From assembly GCF_022834715.1 (NCBI RefSeq), contig NZ_BQKC01000001.1:1090501-1154500 (forward strand): a stretch of 64,000 nucleotides of DNA, written 5' to 3'. Shown piece after piece: positions 10,331 through 18,487 of the stretch. How positions within the stretch are numbered: position 1 is the stretch's first letter; each line of letters opens with the position of its first letter. Under the pieces are notes generated by a model that was given only the letters and a program-made list of their open reading frames with translations, was not told the DNA's origin and ran no database searches. The position numbers and the translations under genes are program-made. This DNA is from Granulimonas faecalis (GTDB lineage Bacteria; Actinomycetota; Coriobacteriia; Coriobacteriales; Atopobiaceae).

Positions 10331-11356
10331 TCAGCGGGGGCCCTCCAACCTAACCGGCGCCTCCCCGAGGCGGCGGCGCACCTGCTCGATGTTGCCGAGG
10401 ACGACGGACCTGAGGTCCCCGACGTCCCCGAACCTCCGCGACGCCCTGAGCTCCTCGGTGAGCATGACCTCTACGGCGGCGCCGTAGAGGTCGCCGGAGA
10501 AGCCCACGAGCGCGCACTCGAGTAAGGGGCCGGAGGCGCCCTCCCCGCCGTCGGCGAAGGTGGGCGGCAGCCCGGCGTTGACGGCGGCAGGCCACGCGAG
10601 GCCGTCGACGACGACGTAGCCGCCGAAGACGCCCGAGGCCGGAGCCACCGACCCCGCGGGGCACACCACGTTGGCCGTGGGGAAGCCGAAGGACGTGCCC
10701 TCGCCCCGGCCGTGGACGACCGTCCCGTGGGAGAAATGATACCGCGTGAGGAGCCTGCGGGCCTCCTGCACGTCGCCCGCGGCCACGTCCCGCCGGATGC
10801 GGGTGGCGCTCACCGGCGAGCCGTCGAGGGCCAGGAGCCGGTGGCCGAAGACGTCGACGCCGGCCCCCGCGCCCCACGCCGCGAGGCGGGCGACGGTGCC
10901 CTCGCCGCCGGCCCCGAGCCTGAAGCCCTCGCCGACGTGCACCGAGGCGAGGCCGAGGGTCGCGGCGAGCCCGTCCATGAAACGACGGTAGTCGAGCGAG
11001 GCCACGGCGGCCGTGAAGTCGAGGACGAGGATTCCGTCGACGCCGGTGGACCAGAGCATACGGAGGCGGTCGTCGCGGGAGAGGAGCGCAGGCTGGGGCT
11101 CCGGCCCGAGGATGCCGGAGGGGTCCGGGTCGAACGTGACGGCCACGAGCGGCAGCCCTCGGGAGGCGGCGTCCCGCCGGGCGCGGTCCAGGAGCTGGCG
11201 GTGGCCGGCGTGCATGCCGTCGAAGGCTCCGATGGCCGCGACGCACGGGGAGCCGGGGCACCCGTGGAGCACGCCGCCGTCGACGGGGACGCCCCGGGGC
11301 ACGACGACGCCCCACGCGAGGGAGCGGGCGAGCTCGCCGGCGTCAGCGGAGCCCAC
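10331..11356 (-). CDS. ribF: Bifunctional riboflavin kinase / FAD synthetase
   Basis: Converts riboflavin to FMN and then FAD. 341 aa, start GTG at 11356 with an AGGGGG Shine-Dalgarno, overlapping the end of truB by 14 nt. The N-terminal FAD synthetase half has the nucleotidyltransferase motif AAIGAFDGMHAGHRQL and the later SATRIR motif. The C-terminal riboflavin kinase half has GTVVHGRGEGTSFGFPTANV and its conserved PTAN. Its position between truB and dnaG is the standard actinobacterial/firmicute neighbourhood. No flavin riboswitch is expected, since it is deep inside an operon. Confidence 0.95.
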   Translation of the reverse strand: MGSADAGELARSLAWGVVVPRGVPVDGGVLHGCPGSPCVAAIGAFDGMHAGHRQLLDRARRDAASRGLPLVAVTFDPDPSGILGPEPQPALLSRDDRLRMLWSTGVDGILVLDFTAAVASLDYRRFMDGLAATLGLASVHVGEGFRLGAGGEGTVARLAAWGAGAGVDVFGHRLLALDGSPVSATRIRRDVAAGDVQEARRLLTRYHFSHGTVVHGRGEGTSFGFPTANVVCPAGSVAPASGVFGGYVVVDGLAWPAAVNAGLPPTFADGGEGASGPLLECALVGFSGDLYGAAVEVMLTEELRASRRFGDVGDLRSVVLGNIEQVRRRLGEAPVRLEGPR

Positions 11357-12251
11357 CGCGCACCCCCTCTACGCCCTTGACGAGGTTCATCTTGGAGGCG
11401 AGGGAGCGGCCCCGGCGCTCCCACACGCCGTGGAGACGTCCGCCGTGCACGAGGGCGACCTCTTCGGCGTCGGTGGCGGCGGCCAGCCGCCTCCCGCACG
11501 CCGCGTCGGCGAGCTCCCGGTCGGAGAGCTCGCGCACCGGGAGGCCGAGGACCGCCGCGGGGTCGAGCGCCCGCGCACGGACGGCGTCGACGCCGCCGGC
11601 AGCGAGCTCCTCGAGGGTGAGGCAGTCGGCGAGGCCCACGGGGCCGGACGCCGTGCGGCGCAGGGAGCAGACGTGGGCCCAGCAGCCTACGTCGCGGCCG
11701 AGGTCGCGCGCTATGGAGCGGATGTAGCAGCCCTTGGAGACCTCGAGGGAGACGTCCCAGGAGACCACGCCGTCGTAGAGGGAGGTGCCGAGCAGCTCGG
11801 CCCGGAGGATGGAGACGGGCCTGGGGTCGAGCTCCACGGCCTCCCCCGCCCGCGCCGCGGCGTAGGAGCGCCGGCCGTCCTTGGACACGGCGGAGAAGGC
11901 CGGCGGCACCTGCATGGCGTCGCCGGGCATGGAGGCCACGACCGCGGCGGCCACCACGGGGTCGGCGAGGCGTGCCGGCGCCTTGGCCACGCGGACCGGC
12001 GCCCCCTCGGCGTCGTCGGTCGTGGTCTCGCAGCCGAACCGGAACGTGGACTTGTAGGCCTTGGTCGCAAGCGTAAGGATGCCGAGGAGGCGCGTGGCCT
12101 GCCCGACGCCCAGGACGAGGACGCCCGAGGCGTCGGGGTCCAGGGTCCCGCCGTGGCCCACCCTGCGCTCGTGGAGGGCGCGGCGGCAGGCGTCCACGAC
12201 GTCGTGGCTCGTCATGCCCCGGGGCTTGTCCACGGCGAACAGGCAGTCCAC
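11343..12251 (-). CDS. truB: tRNA pseudouridine(55) synthase
   Basis: Makes pseudouridine-55 in the T loop of tRNAs. 302 aa. The start chosen is a GTG at 12251 giving VDCLFAVDKPRGMTSHDVV, with GGGAG six nt upstream and 17 nt after the nrnA stop; in-frame codons further upstream lie inside nrnA. The catalytic aspartate sits in GHGGTLDPDASGVL; further family motifs are AYKSTFRFG and SKGCYIRSIARDLG. The C-terminal 60 residues form a short PUA-like tail. Confidence 0.95.
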   Translation of the reverse strand: MDCLFAVDKPRGMTSHDVVDACRRALHERRVGHGGTLDPDASGVLVLGVGQATRLLGILTLATKAYKSTFRFGCETTTDDAEGAPVRVAKAPARLADPVVAAAVVASMPGDAMQVPPAFSAVSKDGRRSYAAARAGEAVELDPRPVSILRAELLGTSLYDGVVSWDVSLEVSKGCYIRSIARDLGRDVGCWAHVCSLRRTASGPVGLADCLTLEELAAGGVDAVRARALDPAAVLGLPVRELSDRELADAACGRRLAAATDAEEVALVHGGRLHGVWERRGRSLASKMNLVKGVEGVRGGLR

Positions 12252-12268
12252 CGCGCTCTCCCGGCGCC

Positions 12269-13309
12269 TCACCGGGCGCCCCCGCAGGGCGGGCAGCCCG
12301 AGACGACCTCCCTGAGGAGCGGGAACACCTGGGCGAACACGTCGTCGATGGTGCCGTCGGCGGAGAAGCCGGCGGCCGCACGGTGCCCGCCGCCGCCCAT
12401 GGCCCTCGCCACGGCGGAGACGTCCACGTCGCCCTTGGCCCGCAGGTTGCCGCGCACGACGCCCGGGGTCGGCGACTCCTTGAGGAAGAGCGCGGCCTCG
12501 GCGCCCCGGATGGAGCGCACGCTGTCGATGAGGCCGTCGCACTCGTCGTCCTCGGCCCCGGTGTGGGCGAGGTCGGCCCGGGTGGCGTAGCTGTAGGCGA
12601 TGCGACCGCAGTCGAGGGTGACGATGCGGCCCATGACGATGGACTCGAGGTGGAGGTACGGGAGCCTGAAGCTCTGGTAGACATTGAGGGAGACCCACGA
12701 CGGGTCGGCGCCGGCGTCCACGAGGAGCGACGCCACCTTGAACGCCTCGGGGTCGGCGTTCTGGTACTGGAACCGGCCGGTGTCGGTCTGCACGGCGCAG
12801 AAGAGGTCGTTGGCCATGGCGGGCGTGAGCTCCACGCCCGCGAAGAGCGCGAACTCCGTCACGAGGACACCGGTCGCCGCGGCCTCCGTCCGTGTGAGGT
12901 GCGGCGTGCCGAAGGGCTCGTCGGCCGGGTGGTGGTCGATGACGGCGACGGCCCGCGATCGCTCCATGACCGCCCGGGCGTGGTTGAGCCGGGAGGGCGT
13001 GGGGAGGTCGAGGGCGATGAAGAGGTCGGGGTCGCCCCTGTAGGCCGAGGCGGCCACGAACGTGTCGGAGCCCGGCAGGAACCGGTAGGTCGAGGGCACG
13101 GGGCCGTCGTCGGCCAGCAGGCAGGTGACCTCCCGACCCTCGCCCCAGCGGGCGCGGACGACCTCGGCCATGGCGAGCACGGACCCCACGGCGTCGCCGT
13201 CGGGCCTCGTGTGTGCGCAGAGGACGATGGTCCGGGCCCCCTCGACGAGGGCCGCGATCGAGGCGAAGTCCCTGCGCTGGGCCTCGCCGATGGCGACTGG
13301 ACAGGCCAT
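12269..13309 (-). CDS. nrnA: DHH-family bifunctional oligoribonuclease / pAp phosphatase
   Basis: Degrades 2-5 nt RNA fragments and dephosphorylates 3'-phosphoadenosine 5'-phosphate. DHH domain: AHTRPDGDAVGS near the N-terminus, VIDHHP with the metal-binding DHH near residue 125, and an aspartate in VQTDTGRFQYQNAD. DHHA1 domain near the C-terminus with GGGGHRAAAGF. About 346 aa from ATG 13309, preceded at 7 nt by GAGG; a TTG at 13315 with AGAGGGG is an alternative start. It lies between rbfA and truB, the usual place for this gene in nusA operons. Confidence 0.92.
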   Translation of the reverse strand: MACPVAIGEAQRRDFASIAALVEGARTIVLCAHTRPDGDAVGSVLAMAEVVRARWGEGREVTCLLADDGPVPSTYRFLPGSDTFVAASAYRGDPDLFIALDLPTPSRLNHARAVMERSRAVAVIDHHPADEPFGTPHLTRTEAAATGVLVTEFALFAGVELTPAMANDLFCAVQTDTGRFQYQNADPEAFKVASLLVDAGADPSWVSLNVYQSFRLPYLHLESIVMGRIVTLDCGRIAYSYATRADLAHTGAEDDECDGLIDSVRSIRGAEAALFLKESPTPGVVRGNLRAKGDVDVSAVARAMGGGGHRAAAGFSADGTIDDVFAQVFPLLREVVSGCPPCGGAR

Positions 13310-13318
13310 GGCCAAGCC

Positions 13319-13735
13319 TCAGCCCCTCTCGTCGCCGGGCTCGCCCGCGCCCTCGGGCGCCACGGGGTAGCCGTCCTCGTCCTTCTCCACGGAAAGGGTG
13401 GGCGGCACGTTCTCGAGGGCGCGGGTGATGCGCTCGGCCTCGTCGGTGGAGGTGTCGATGCGAAAGTCAAGCTCGGGCGTCACGCGCCAGCCGAGCGCGC
13501 GGCCCAGGAGTGAGCGGATGCGGCCGCGGGCGCGGGTGAGGGCCGCGAGGACGTCCTCGTAGCGGTCCGCGTCGCAGGAGACGTAGGCGCGCAGGAAGCT
13601 CTTGTCGATGGAGACCTCGCAGCCCGTGAGGGTCAGCTGCTGGAGCGCGGGGTCGCTCACGTCGAACAGGAGGATGTGGGCGAGCTTCTCGCGCGCCTGC
13701 TCGTTGATGCGCCGGGAGTTCTTGTTCTGTTTCAT
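13319..13735 (-). CDS. rbfA: 30S ribosome-binding factor A
   Basis: Small KH-like protein (138 aa) that binds the 30S subunit during late 16S rRNA maturation. It starts MKQNKNSRRINEQAREKL and contains the family-typical LTLTGCEVSIDKSFLRAYVSC. The ATG at 13735 has an AAGGAGG Shine-Dalgarno, one of the strongest in the window. A hairpin separates it from infB upstream. The last 25 residues are an acidic, glycine-rich tail of low complexity. Confidence 0.94.
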   Translation of the reverse strand: MKQNKNSRRINEQAREKLAHILLFDVSDPALQQLTLTGCEVSIDKSFLRAYVSCDADRYEDVLAALTRARGRIRSLLGRALGWRVTPELDFRIDTSTDEAERITRALENVPPTLSVEKDEDGYPVAPEGAGEPGDERG

Positions 13736-13754
13736 GGTCAGCCTCCTTGAGGGT

Positions 13755-13797
13755 CGATGCGCGGGGCCCCGCCAGTGGCAAGGGGCCCCGCGCATCG
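13755..13797 (-). terminator. Long hairpin between infB and rbfA
   Basis: A perfect 16-bp stem (starting CGATGCGCGG on the plus strand) with an 11-nt loop fills most of the 89-nt gap. No T-run follows, and the rbfA Shine-Dalgarno starts a few nt after it. It is more likely an RNA-stability or processing element than a full stop. Confidence 0.55.
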
Positions 13798-13824
13798 GTC
13801 CCGGGCGATACGGCCGGCGGCAGC

Positions 13825-16455
13825 CTACTCGGTGCGGGCCACCTGGACGATCTTGTAGCCCTCGATGAGGTCGCCGGGATGGATGTCCTGGTAGTTCTCG
13901 AGGCCGATGCCGCACTCGTAACCGGCCTTGACGCTCTTGACGTCGTCCTTGTAGCGGCGCAGGGAGGCCATCTTGCCGTCGAAGACCACGATGCCGTTGC
14001 GGGTGAGGCGCACGGAGTCGTCGCGCGAGATCTCGCCCTCGGTCACCATGCAGCCGGCGGCGATGCCGACCTTGGGCACCTTGAAGGTGTCACGGACCTC
14101 GGCGACGCCGGTCTGGACCTCCTCCTCCGTGGGCTTGAGCATGCCCACACGGGCGGCGTCGATGTCCTCGATGGCCTTATAGATGACCTGGTAGCACTTG
14201 ATCTGGACATTGTCGCGCTCGGCCGCGGCGCGGGCCTTGGCCTCCGGGCGCACGCCGAAGCCGATGATGATGGCGTTGGAGGCGTCGGCGAGGATGACGT
14301 CGGTCTCGGAGATGGCACCCACGGCGCTGTGGATGATGTTGATGCGGACCTCGGACTGGTCCATCTTGCCCAAGGCGTCGGAGAGGGCCTCGATGGAGCC
14401 CTGGACGTCGGCCTTGACCACGAGGTTGAGCTCCTTGACCTCGGCGTCCTCCATGGTGTCGAAGAGGTTCTCGAGGGTGACGTGCTTGACCTTGTTCTGC
14501 TCCTCGATACGGGCCTTGAGGGAGCGGGACTCGGCGAGGTCGCGGGCGTCGCGCTCGTCCTGGAAGACGCGGAACTCGTCGCCGGCGGCGGGCACCGAGG
14601 ACAGGCCCAGGATCTCCACCGGGTCGGACGGGCCGGCCTCGGTGACGGGCTGGCCGTTCTGGCCGAGCATGGCGCGGACGCGGCCGTAGCTCATGCCGGC
14701 GACCAGGGCGTCGCCCACGTGGAGGGTGCCGCGGTTGACCAGCAGCGTGGCCACCGAGCCGCGGCCGCGGTCGAGCTTGGCCTCGAGGACGTAGCCGGAG
14801 GCGAAGGTGTTGGGGTTGGCCTTGAGCTCGAGGACGTCGGCTTGGAGCAGGATGGTCTCGAGCAGCTCGTCGATGCCCATGTTCTTCTTGGCGGAGATGT
14901 TGACGAACATGTTCTCGCCGCCCCACTCCTCGGGGATGACGCCGTACTCGGTGAGCTCCTGGCGCACGCGGTCGGGGTTGGCGTCGTCGCGGTCGATCTT
15001 GTTGACGGCCACGACGATGGGCACGCCGGCGGCCTTGGCGTGGTTGATCGACTCGATGGTCTGGGGCATGACGCCGTCGTCGGCGGCCACGACCAGGACC
15101 ACGATGTCGGTCACCTTGGCGCCGCGGGCGCGCATGGCGGTGAAGGTCTCATGGCCGGGGGTGTCGACGAAGGTGATGGTGCGGCCGTTGATCTTCACCT
15201 GGGAGGCGCCGATGTGCTGGGTGATGCCGCCGGCCTCGCCCTCGGCCACGCCGGTGTGGCGGATGGCGTCGAGGGTGGAGGTCTTGCCGTGGTCGACGTG
15301 GCCCATGACGGTGACCACGGGGGCGCGCGGCAGGAGGTCGGCCGGGTCGTCGTAGAACGTGAAGGAGTTCTCCTCCTCCTTGGTCATGACCTTGACCTCG
15401 CGGCCCAGGTCGTCGGCCACGAGCTCGATGAGCTCGTCGGACATCGACTGGGTCATGGTGAGCGGGGTGCCGAGCAGGAAGAGGCGCTTGACGATGTCGG
15501 AGGCCGGGATGTCGAGGAGGTCGGCGAGCTCGGCCACGGTGGCGCCCTGCGGCACCTTCACGACGTCGAGCTTGGAGATGTCCTGGTCGTTGGCCAGGGC
15601 CTCCTGGATGGCCTGCTCCTTGGCCGCCTGGGCGGCCTGGGCCTTCCTGTGCTCCTTGCGCTTCTTGCGGCGGCCGGTGGACTCGCGGCTGGCCTCCTCG
15701 ACGGAGGCGCGGGCGTCCTCGAGGACGCGCTCGCGGTTGTACTCCTCGGCGGAGCGGGCCATGCGGCTGTAGCGGTCCTCGTCGGGGCCCTCGTGGCCGT
15801 GGTGGCGCTTGTTGTGCCGGTTGGAGGCCGCGGCCTTCTCCGGCGAGGGGGCCACGTCCATGGCGGCCGGCCCGCGACGGTCCTGACGGCCGCCGCCGCG
15901 GCGCTCCTGGGGGCGCGAGGCGCGCTTGGCCTTGTCCTCCTCGCGGCGCTTGGCCTCCTCCTCCTTCTTCTGCTTGAGCACCTCCTCCTGCTGGGCGATC
16001 TGCTCCAGCAGGCTGGTGAACTTGGGCATGCTCTTGGGCGCGGTGTCCTTCACGCGGTTGCGCTCGGCCTCCTCGGCGCGGCGGCGCTCCTCCTCGGCGG
16101 CCTTGGCCTCCTCGGCGGCGCGGCGGGCCTCCTCCTCGGCGCGGCGGCGCTCCTCCTCGGCGCGCTCGCGCTGGCGGCGCTCCTCGACCTCGCGGCGGGC
16201 GGCCTCCTCGGCGGCGCGGCGGGCCTCCTCCTCTGCCCTACGGGCGGCCTCCTCGGCCTCCTGGGCGGCGCGGAGCTCCTCCTCGCGGGCCTTGAGCTGG
16301 GGGGCGAGCTTCTTGCGCACCATGGAGACGTAGGCGTCCTCCAGGGCCGACGACGCGGACTTCGCCGGAATCTTCATGTCCTTGAGATGGGAGAGCATCT
16401 CCTTGCTCGTGATGCCGAACTCCTTGGCGAGTTCGCTGACGCGCGTCTTTGCCAT
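13825..16455 (-). CDS. infB: Translation initiation factor IF-2
   Basis: GTPase that brings fMet-tRNA to the 30S complex and promotes subunit joining. 876 aa. The N-terminal IF2_N helix bundle begins [20 protein letters not shown]. Residues about 55-270 are a long, highly charged coiled-coil-like linker rich in Glu, Arg and Ala, followed by a second IF2_N motif. The G domain has GHVDHGKT (385-392), DTPGHE and NKID. Domains II-IV follow with the IF-2 C-terminal signature region. 46 nt separate it from nusA. Confidence 0.98.
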   Translation of the reverse strand: MAKTRVSELAKEFGITSKEMLSHLKDMKIPAKSASSALEDAYVSMVRKKLAPQLKAREEELRAAQEAEEAARRAEEEARRAAEEAARREVEERRQRERAEEERRRAEEEARRAAEEAKAAEEERRRAEEAERNRVKDTAPKSMPKFTSLLEQIAQQEEVLKQKKEEEAKRREEDKAKRASRPQERRGGGRQDRRGPAAMDVAPSPEKAAASNRHNKRHHGHEGPDEDRYSRMARSAEEYNRERVLEDARASVEEASRESTGRRKKRKEHRKAQAAQAAKEQAIQEALANDQDISKLDVVKVPQGATVAELADLLDIPASDIVKRLFLLGTPLTMTQSMSDELIELVADDLGREVKVMTKEEENSFTFYDDPADLLPRAPVVTVMGHVDHGKTSTLDAIRHTGVAEGEAGGITQHIGASQVKINGRTITFVDTPGHETFTAMRARGAKVTDIVVLVVAADDGVMPQTIESINHAKAAGVPIVVAVNKIDRDDANPDRVRQELTEYGVIPEEWGGENMFVNISAKKNMGIDELLETILLQADVLELKANPNTFASGYVLEAKLDRGRGSVATLLVNRGTLHVGDALVAGMSYGRVRAMLGQNGQPVTEAGPSDPVEILGLSSVPAAGDEFRVFQDERDARDLAESRSLKARIEEQNKVKHVTLENLFDTMEDAEVKELNLVVKADVQGSIEALSDALGKMDQSEVRINIIHSAVGAISETDVILADASNAIIIGFGVRPEAKARAAAERDNVQIKCYQVIYKAIEDIDAARVGMLKPTEEEVQTGVAEVRDTFKVPKVGIAAGCMVTEGEISRDDSVRLTRNGIVVFDGKMASLRRYKDDVKSVKAGYECGIGLENYQDIHPGDLIEGYKIVQVARTE

Positions 16456-16501
16456 GCAACCTAACCTTCCTGGAACCTGAACGACGGGGACCTGATGCGC
16501 C

Positions 16502-17830
16502 TTAGATCAGGGAATCGGGGTCATCGGACGTGTCGATCGCGTCGTACTCGCGGTCGAGGAGGCTCTCCCCCTCCGCGGCGGCCTCGTGGACGCCGCAGTA
16601 CTTGGAGCCGGGCCGGGCCATGTTGCGGCACTGCGTCCCATTCTCGGAGACGTGGGCGCAACGCGTGGCGGGCTGCTCCTGGTCCTGATCGATGAGGTCC
16701 TCGGCGGCCTCGGCCTTCTTGCGCATCTTCGCGATGAGGTCGCGGGCGATCCCCTCGCTCTTGATGTCGATATGGTAACCGGTGAGGCGCGCGGCGAGCC
16801 GGGCGTTCTGGCCCTCCTTGCCGATGGCCAGGGAGAGCTGGTCGTCGGGCACGATCACCGTGGCGTAGGTGTGCTCGGGGTCGACGATGACGCGGGTCAC
16901 CTTGGCGGGCGACAGGGCGTTGGCCACGCGCTTGGCGGGGTCGTCGCTCCAGAGCACGACGTCGACGCGCTCGCCGCGGAGCTCGGAGACCACGGTGCGC
17001 ACGCGGCTGCCCTTGGGGCCGACACAGGCGCCCACGGGGTCGAGACGGTCGTCCAGGGAGCTCACGGCCACCTTGGAGCGACGGCCGGGCTCGCGGGCGA
17101 TGGACTCGATCTCCACCACGCCGTCGTAGATCTCGGGGACCTCGAGCTCGAAGAGGCGGCGGAGCAGGTCGGGGTGGGAGCGGGAGACCACGATGGAGGG
17201 GCGGGAGAACTCGCCGCGGACGGGCTGGATGCGGGCCTGCGGGTCGCGGACCTCGATGATGAGGGCCTTGATGCGGTCGCCGTGGCGGTAGCGCTCGCCG
17301 GCGGGGCGCTCGTTGCGCTCCTGGCGCTCCTCGTTGTTCTTGCGGAGGTCGAAGTGCGGGAGCTCGGCCTCGATGCCCTCGCGGATCTTGATGATGGTGA
17401 AGTCGGGGACCGACTGGATGACGGTGCCGGTGATGATGTCACCGACGCGCTCCGAGAACTCCTCGTAGATCATCTGGCGGGCGGCGTTGCGGGTGATGGC
17501 CGCGATCTCGCTCTTGGCGTGGAGGGCGGCGATGCGGGAGATGCCGGGGTCGTCTACGGCCTCCTCGCGGAACTCGGTGTACTCGCCGGTCTCGGGGTCG
17601 GGCTCGCCCTCGGGGACCAGACGGTAGAGAAAGAACCGGCCCGATGTGCGGTCGATGGTGACCTTGGCGCCGTCGGGGAAGCGGTCGGGGTCGAGGTCGG
17701 CGTAGCTCTTGGCGAGCGACTGCTCGAGGCGGTCGAGCAGGTAGAGCTCGTCGATGTGCTTCTCATGGCAGAGCGCCATGAGGGCCTCCATCATCTCGTT
17801 GTTCTTCTCGTTGTCGTGGGTGGCGGCCAT
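16502..17830 (-). CDS. nusA: Transcription termination/antitermination factor NusA with a Cys/His-rich tail
   Basis: Binds RNA polymerase and nascent RNA to control pausing and termination. 442 aa from ATG 17830 (GGAAGGGG upstream). The N-terminal polymerase-binding domain is followed by an S1 domain (ERVGDIITGTVIQ...) and two KH domains (GACVGPKGSRV and AIGKEGQNARLAARLTG). Unusually, residues 389-415 form a zinc-finger-like motif C391-x9-C401-x10-C412-x2-H415 before an acidic tail. The ylxR gene usually found between nusA and infB is missing. The start rules out long in-frame readings through rimP. Confidence 0.96.
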   Translation of the reverse strand: MAATHDNEKNNEMMEALMALCHEKHIDELYLLDRLEQSLAKSYADLDPDRFPDGAKVTIDRTSGRFFLYRLVPEGEPDPETGEYTEFREEAVDDPGISRIAALHAKSEIAAITRNAARQMIYEEFSERVGDIITGTVIQSVPDFTIIKIREGIEAELPHFDLRKNNEERQERNERPAGERYRHGDRIKALIIEVRDPQARIQPVRGEFSRPSIVVSRSHPDLLRRLFELEVPEIYDGVVEIESIAREPGRRSKVAVSSLDDRLDPVGACVGPKGSRVRTVVSELRGERVDVVLWSDDPAKRVANALSPAKVTRVIVDPEHTYATVIVPDDQLSLAIGKEGQNARLAARLTGYHIDIKSEGIARDLIAKMRKKAEAAEDLIDQDQEQPATRCAHVSENGTQCRNMARPGSKYCGVHEAAAEGESLLDREYDAIDTSDDPDSLI

Positions 17831-17895
17831 CTGCGGCACCCCTTCCTCTTGTGGGTGGCTGGGAAAACGGGCGTTGGCTCCGGGGAGCCCGCGCC

Positions 17896-18363
17896 CTAGA
17901 AGACGGGCCTCAGCTTGGCCGACTGGACGTCGGCGAGGGGCAGGGCGTGGGTACCGTCGTCGCACTCCACGACGACGTCGTCGCCCTGGAGGCCCATGAG
18001 GGTGCCGGTGAAGGTGCGGCGACCCCCGTGGCCCGCCATGCGCACCTGCACGGGTTCGCCGACGAAGCGCTCGAAGTCGGCAGGGCGGCGCAGGGGCCGG
18101 TCGAGGCCCGGCGAGGAGACCTCGAGGGTGTAGGAGCCCGGGAAGGGGTCGAGCGCCTCGACGACGTCGCCGACCCACCCGTTGTGGGAGGCCACCTCGT
18201 CGAGGGAGACGGGCTCGCCGGGCTCGGCCCGGTCGACGCGAACCCGGACGACGGGCGCCTTGGACGCACCGGCCACCTCGACGTCGACGATGTCCGCCCC
18301 GTGGGCGGCAGCCTCGGCCTCGAGGGCCTCCAGAAGCCGCGACCTGATGTCCTTGACAGCCAT
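17896..18363 (-). CDS. rimP: Ribosome maturation factor RimP
   Basis: Needed for 30S maturation. 155 aa from ATG 18363 (MAVKDIRSRLLEALE), with AAGG upstream; an in-frame TTG at 18378 overlaps that Shine-Dalgarno and is less likely. The N-terminal domain contains DIVDVEVAGA and the family signature SYTLEVSSPGLDRPLRRPADF is near the middle. The C-terminal SH3-like domain ends ADVQSAKLRPVF. First gene of the long operon running to rpoD; a promoter and leader terminator lie just upstream. Confidence 0.95.
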   Translation of the reverse strand: MAVKDIRSRLLEALEAEAAAHGADIVDVEVAGASKAPVVRVRVDRAEPGEPVSLDEVASHNGWVGDVVEALDPFPGSYTLEVSSPGLDRPLRRPADFERFVGEPVQVRMAGHGGRRTFTGTLMGLQGDDVVVECDDGTHALPLADVQSAKLRPVF

Positions 18364-18376
18364 GGCCCACCTTCCC

Positions 18377-18413
18377 AAAAAAAGGAAGCGGGGCGACGAA
18401 CGCTCCCACTTCC
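18377..18413 (-). terminator. Leader terminator (attenuator) directly upstream of rimP
   Basis: A 9-bp stem (18384-18392 with 18405-18413, one G-U pair), extended by 3 bp past a single bulged base, is followed on the minus strand by seven T. The T-run abuts the rimP Shine-Dalgarno. It lies downstream of the promoter at 18441-18470, so transcripts of rimP-rpoD must read through it. It is too far from the previous gene's own stop to exclude a simple terminator, but its place after a promoter favours attenuation. Confidence 0.8.
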
Positions 18414-18440
18414 CGATTGAACTGCATGTTTACGGTGCCC

Positions 18441-18470
18441 AGTATGGCATGGGGCGCCGACGACCGTCAA
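18441..18470 (-). promoter_or_regulatory. Promoter of the rimP-rpoD operon
   Basis: A -35 TTGACG (18465-18470) and a -10 CATACT (18441-18446) are 18 nt apart. Transcription would start near 18434, giving a leader of about 70 nt that contains the terminator hairpin. Confidence 0.6.
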
Positions 18471-18487
18471 GTCTCCACAATCGAGGG

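Noticed and set aside
10331-11356. Flavin (FMN) riboswitch for ribF
   Set aside because: ribF overlaps truB, so there is no leader in which a riboswitch could lie.
16502-18427. nusA frame open through rimP, suggesting a rimP-nusA fusion
   Set aside because: The upstream part is a shadow of rimP in another frame; ATG 17830 has its own ribosome site and begins the NusA N-terminal domain.
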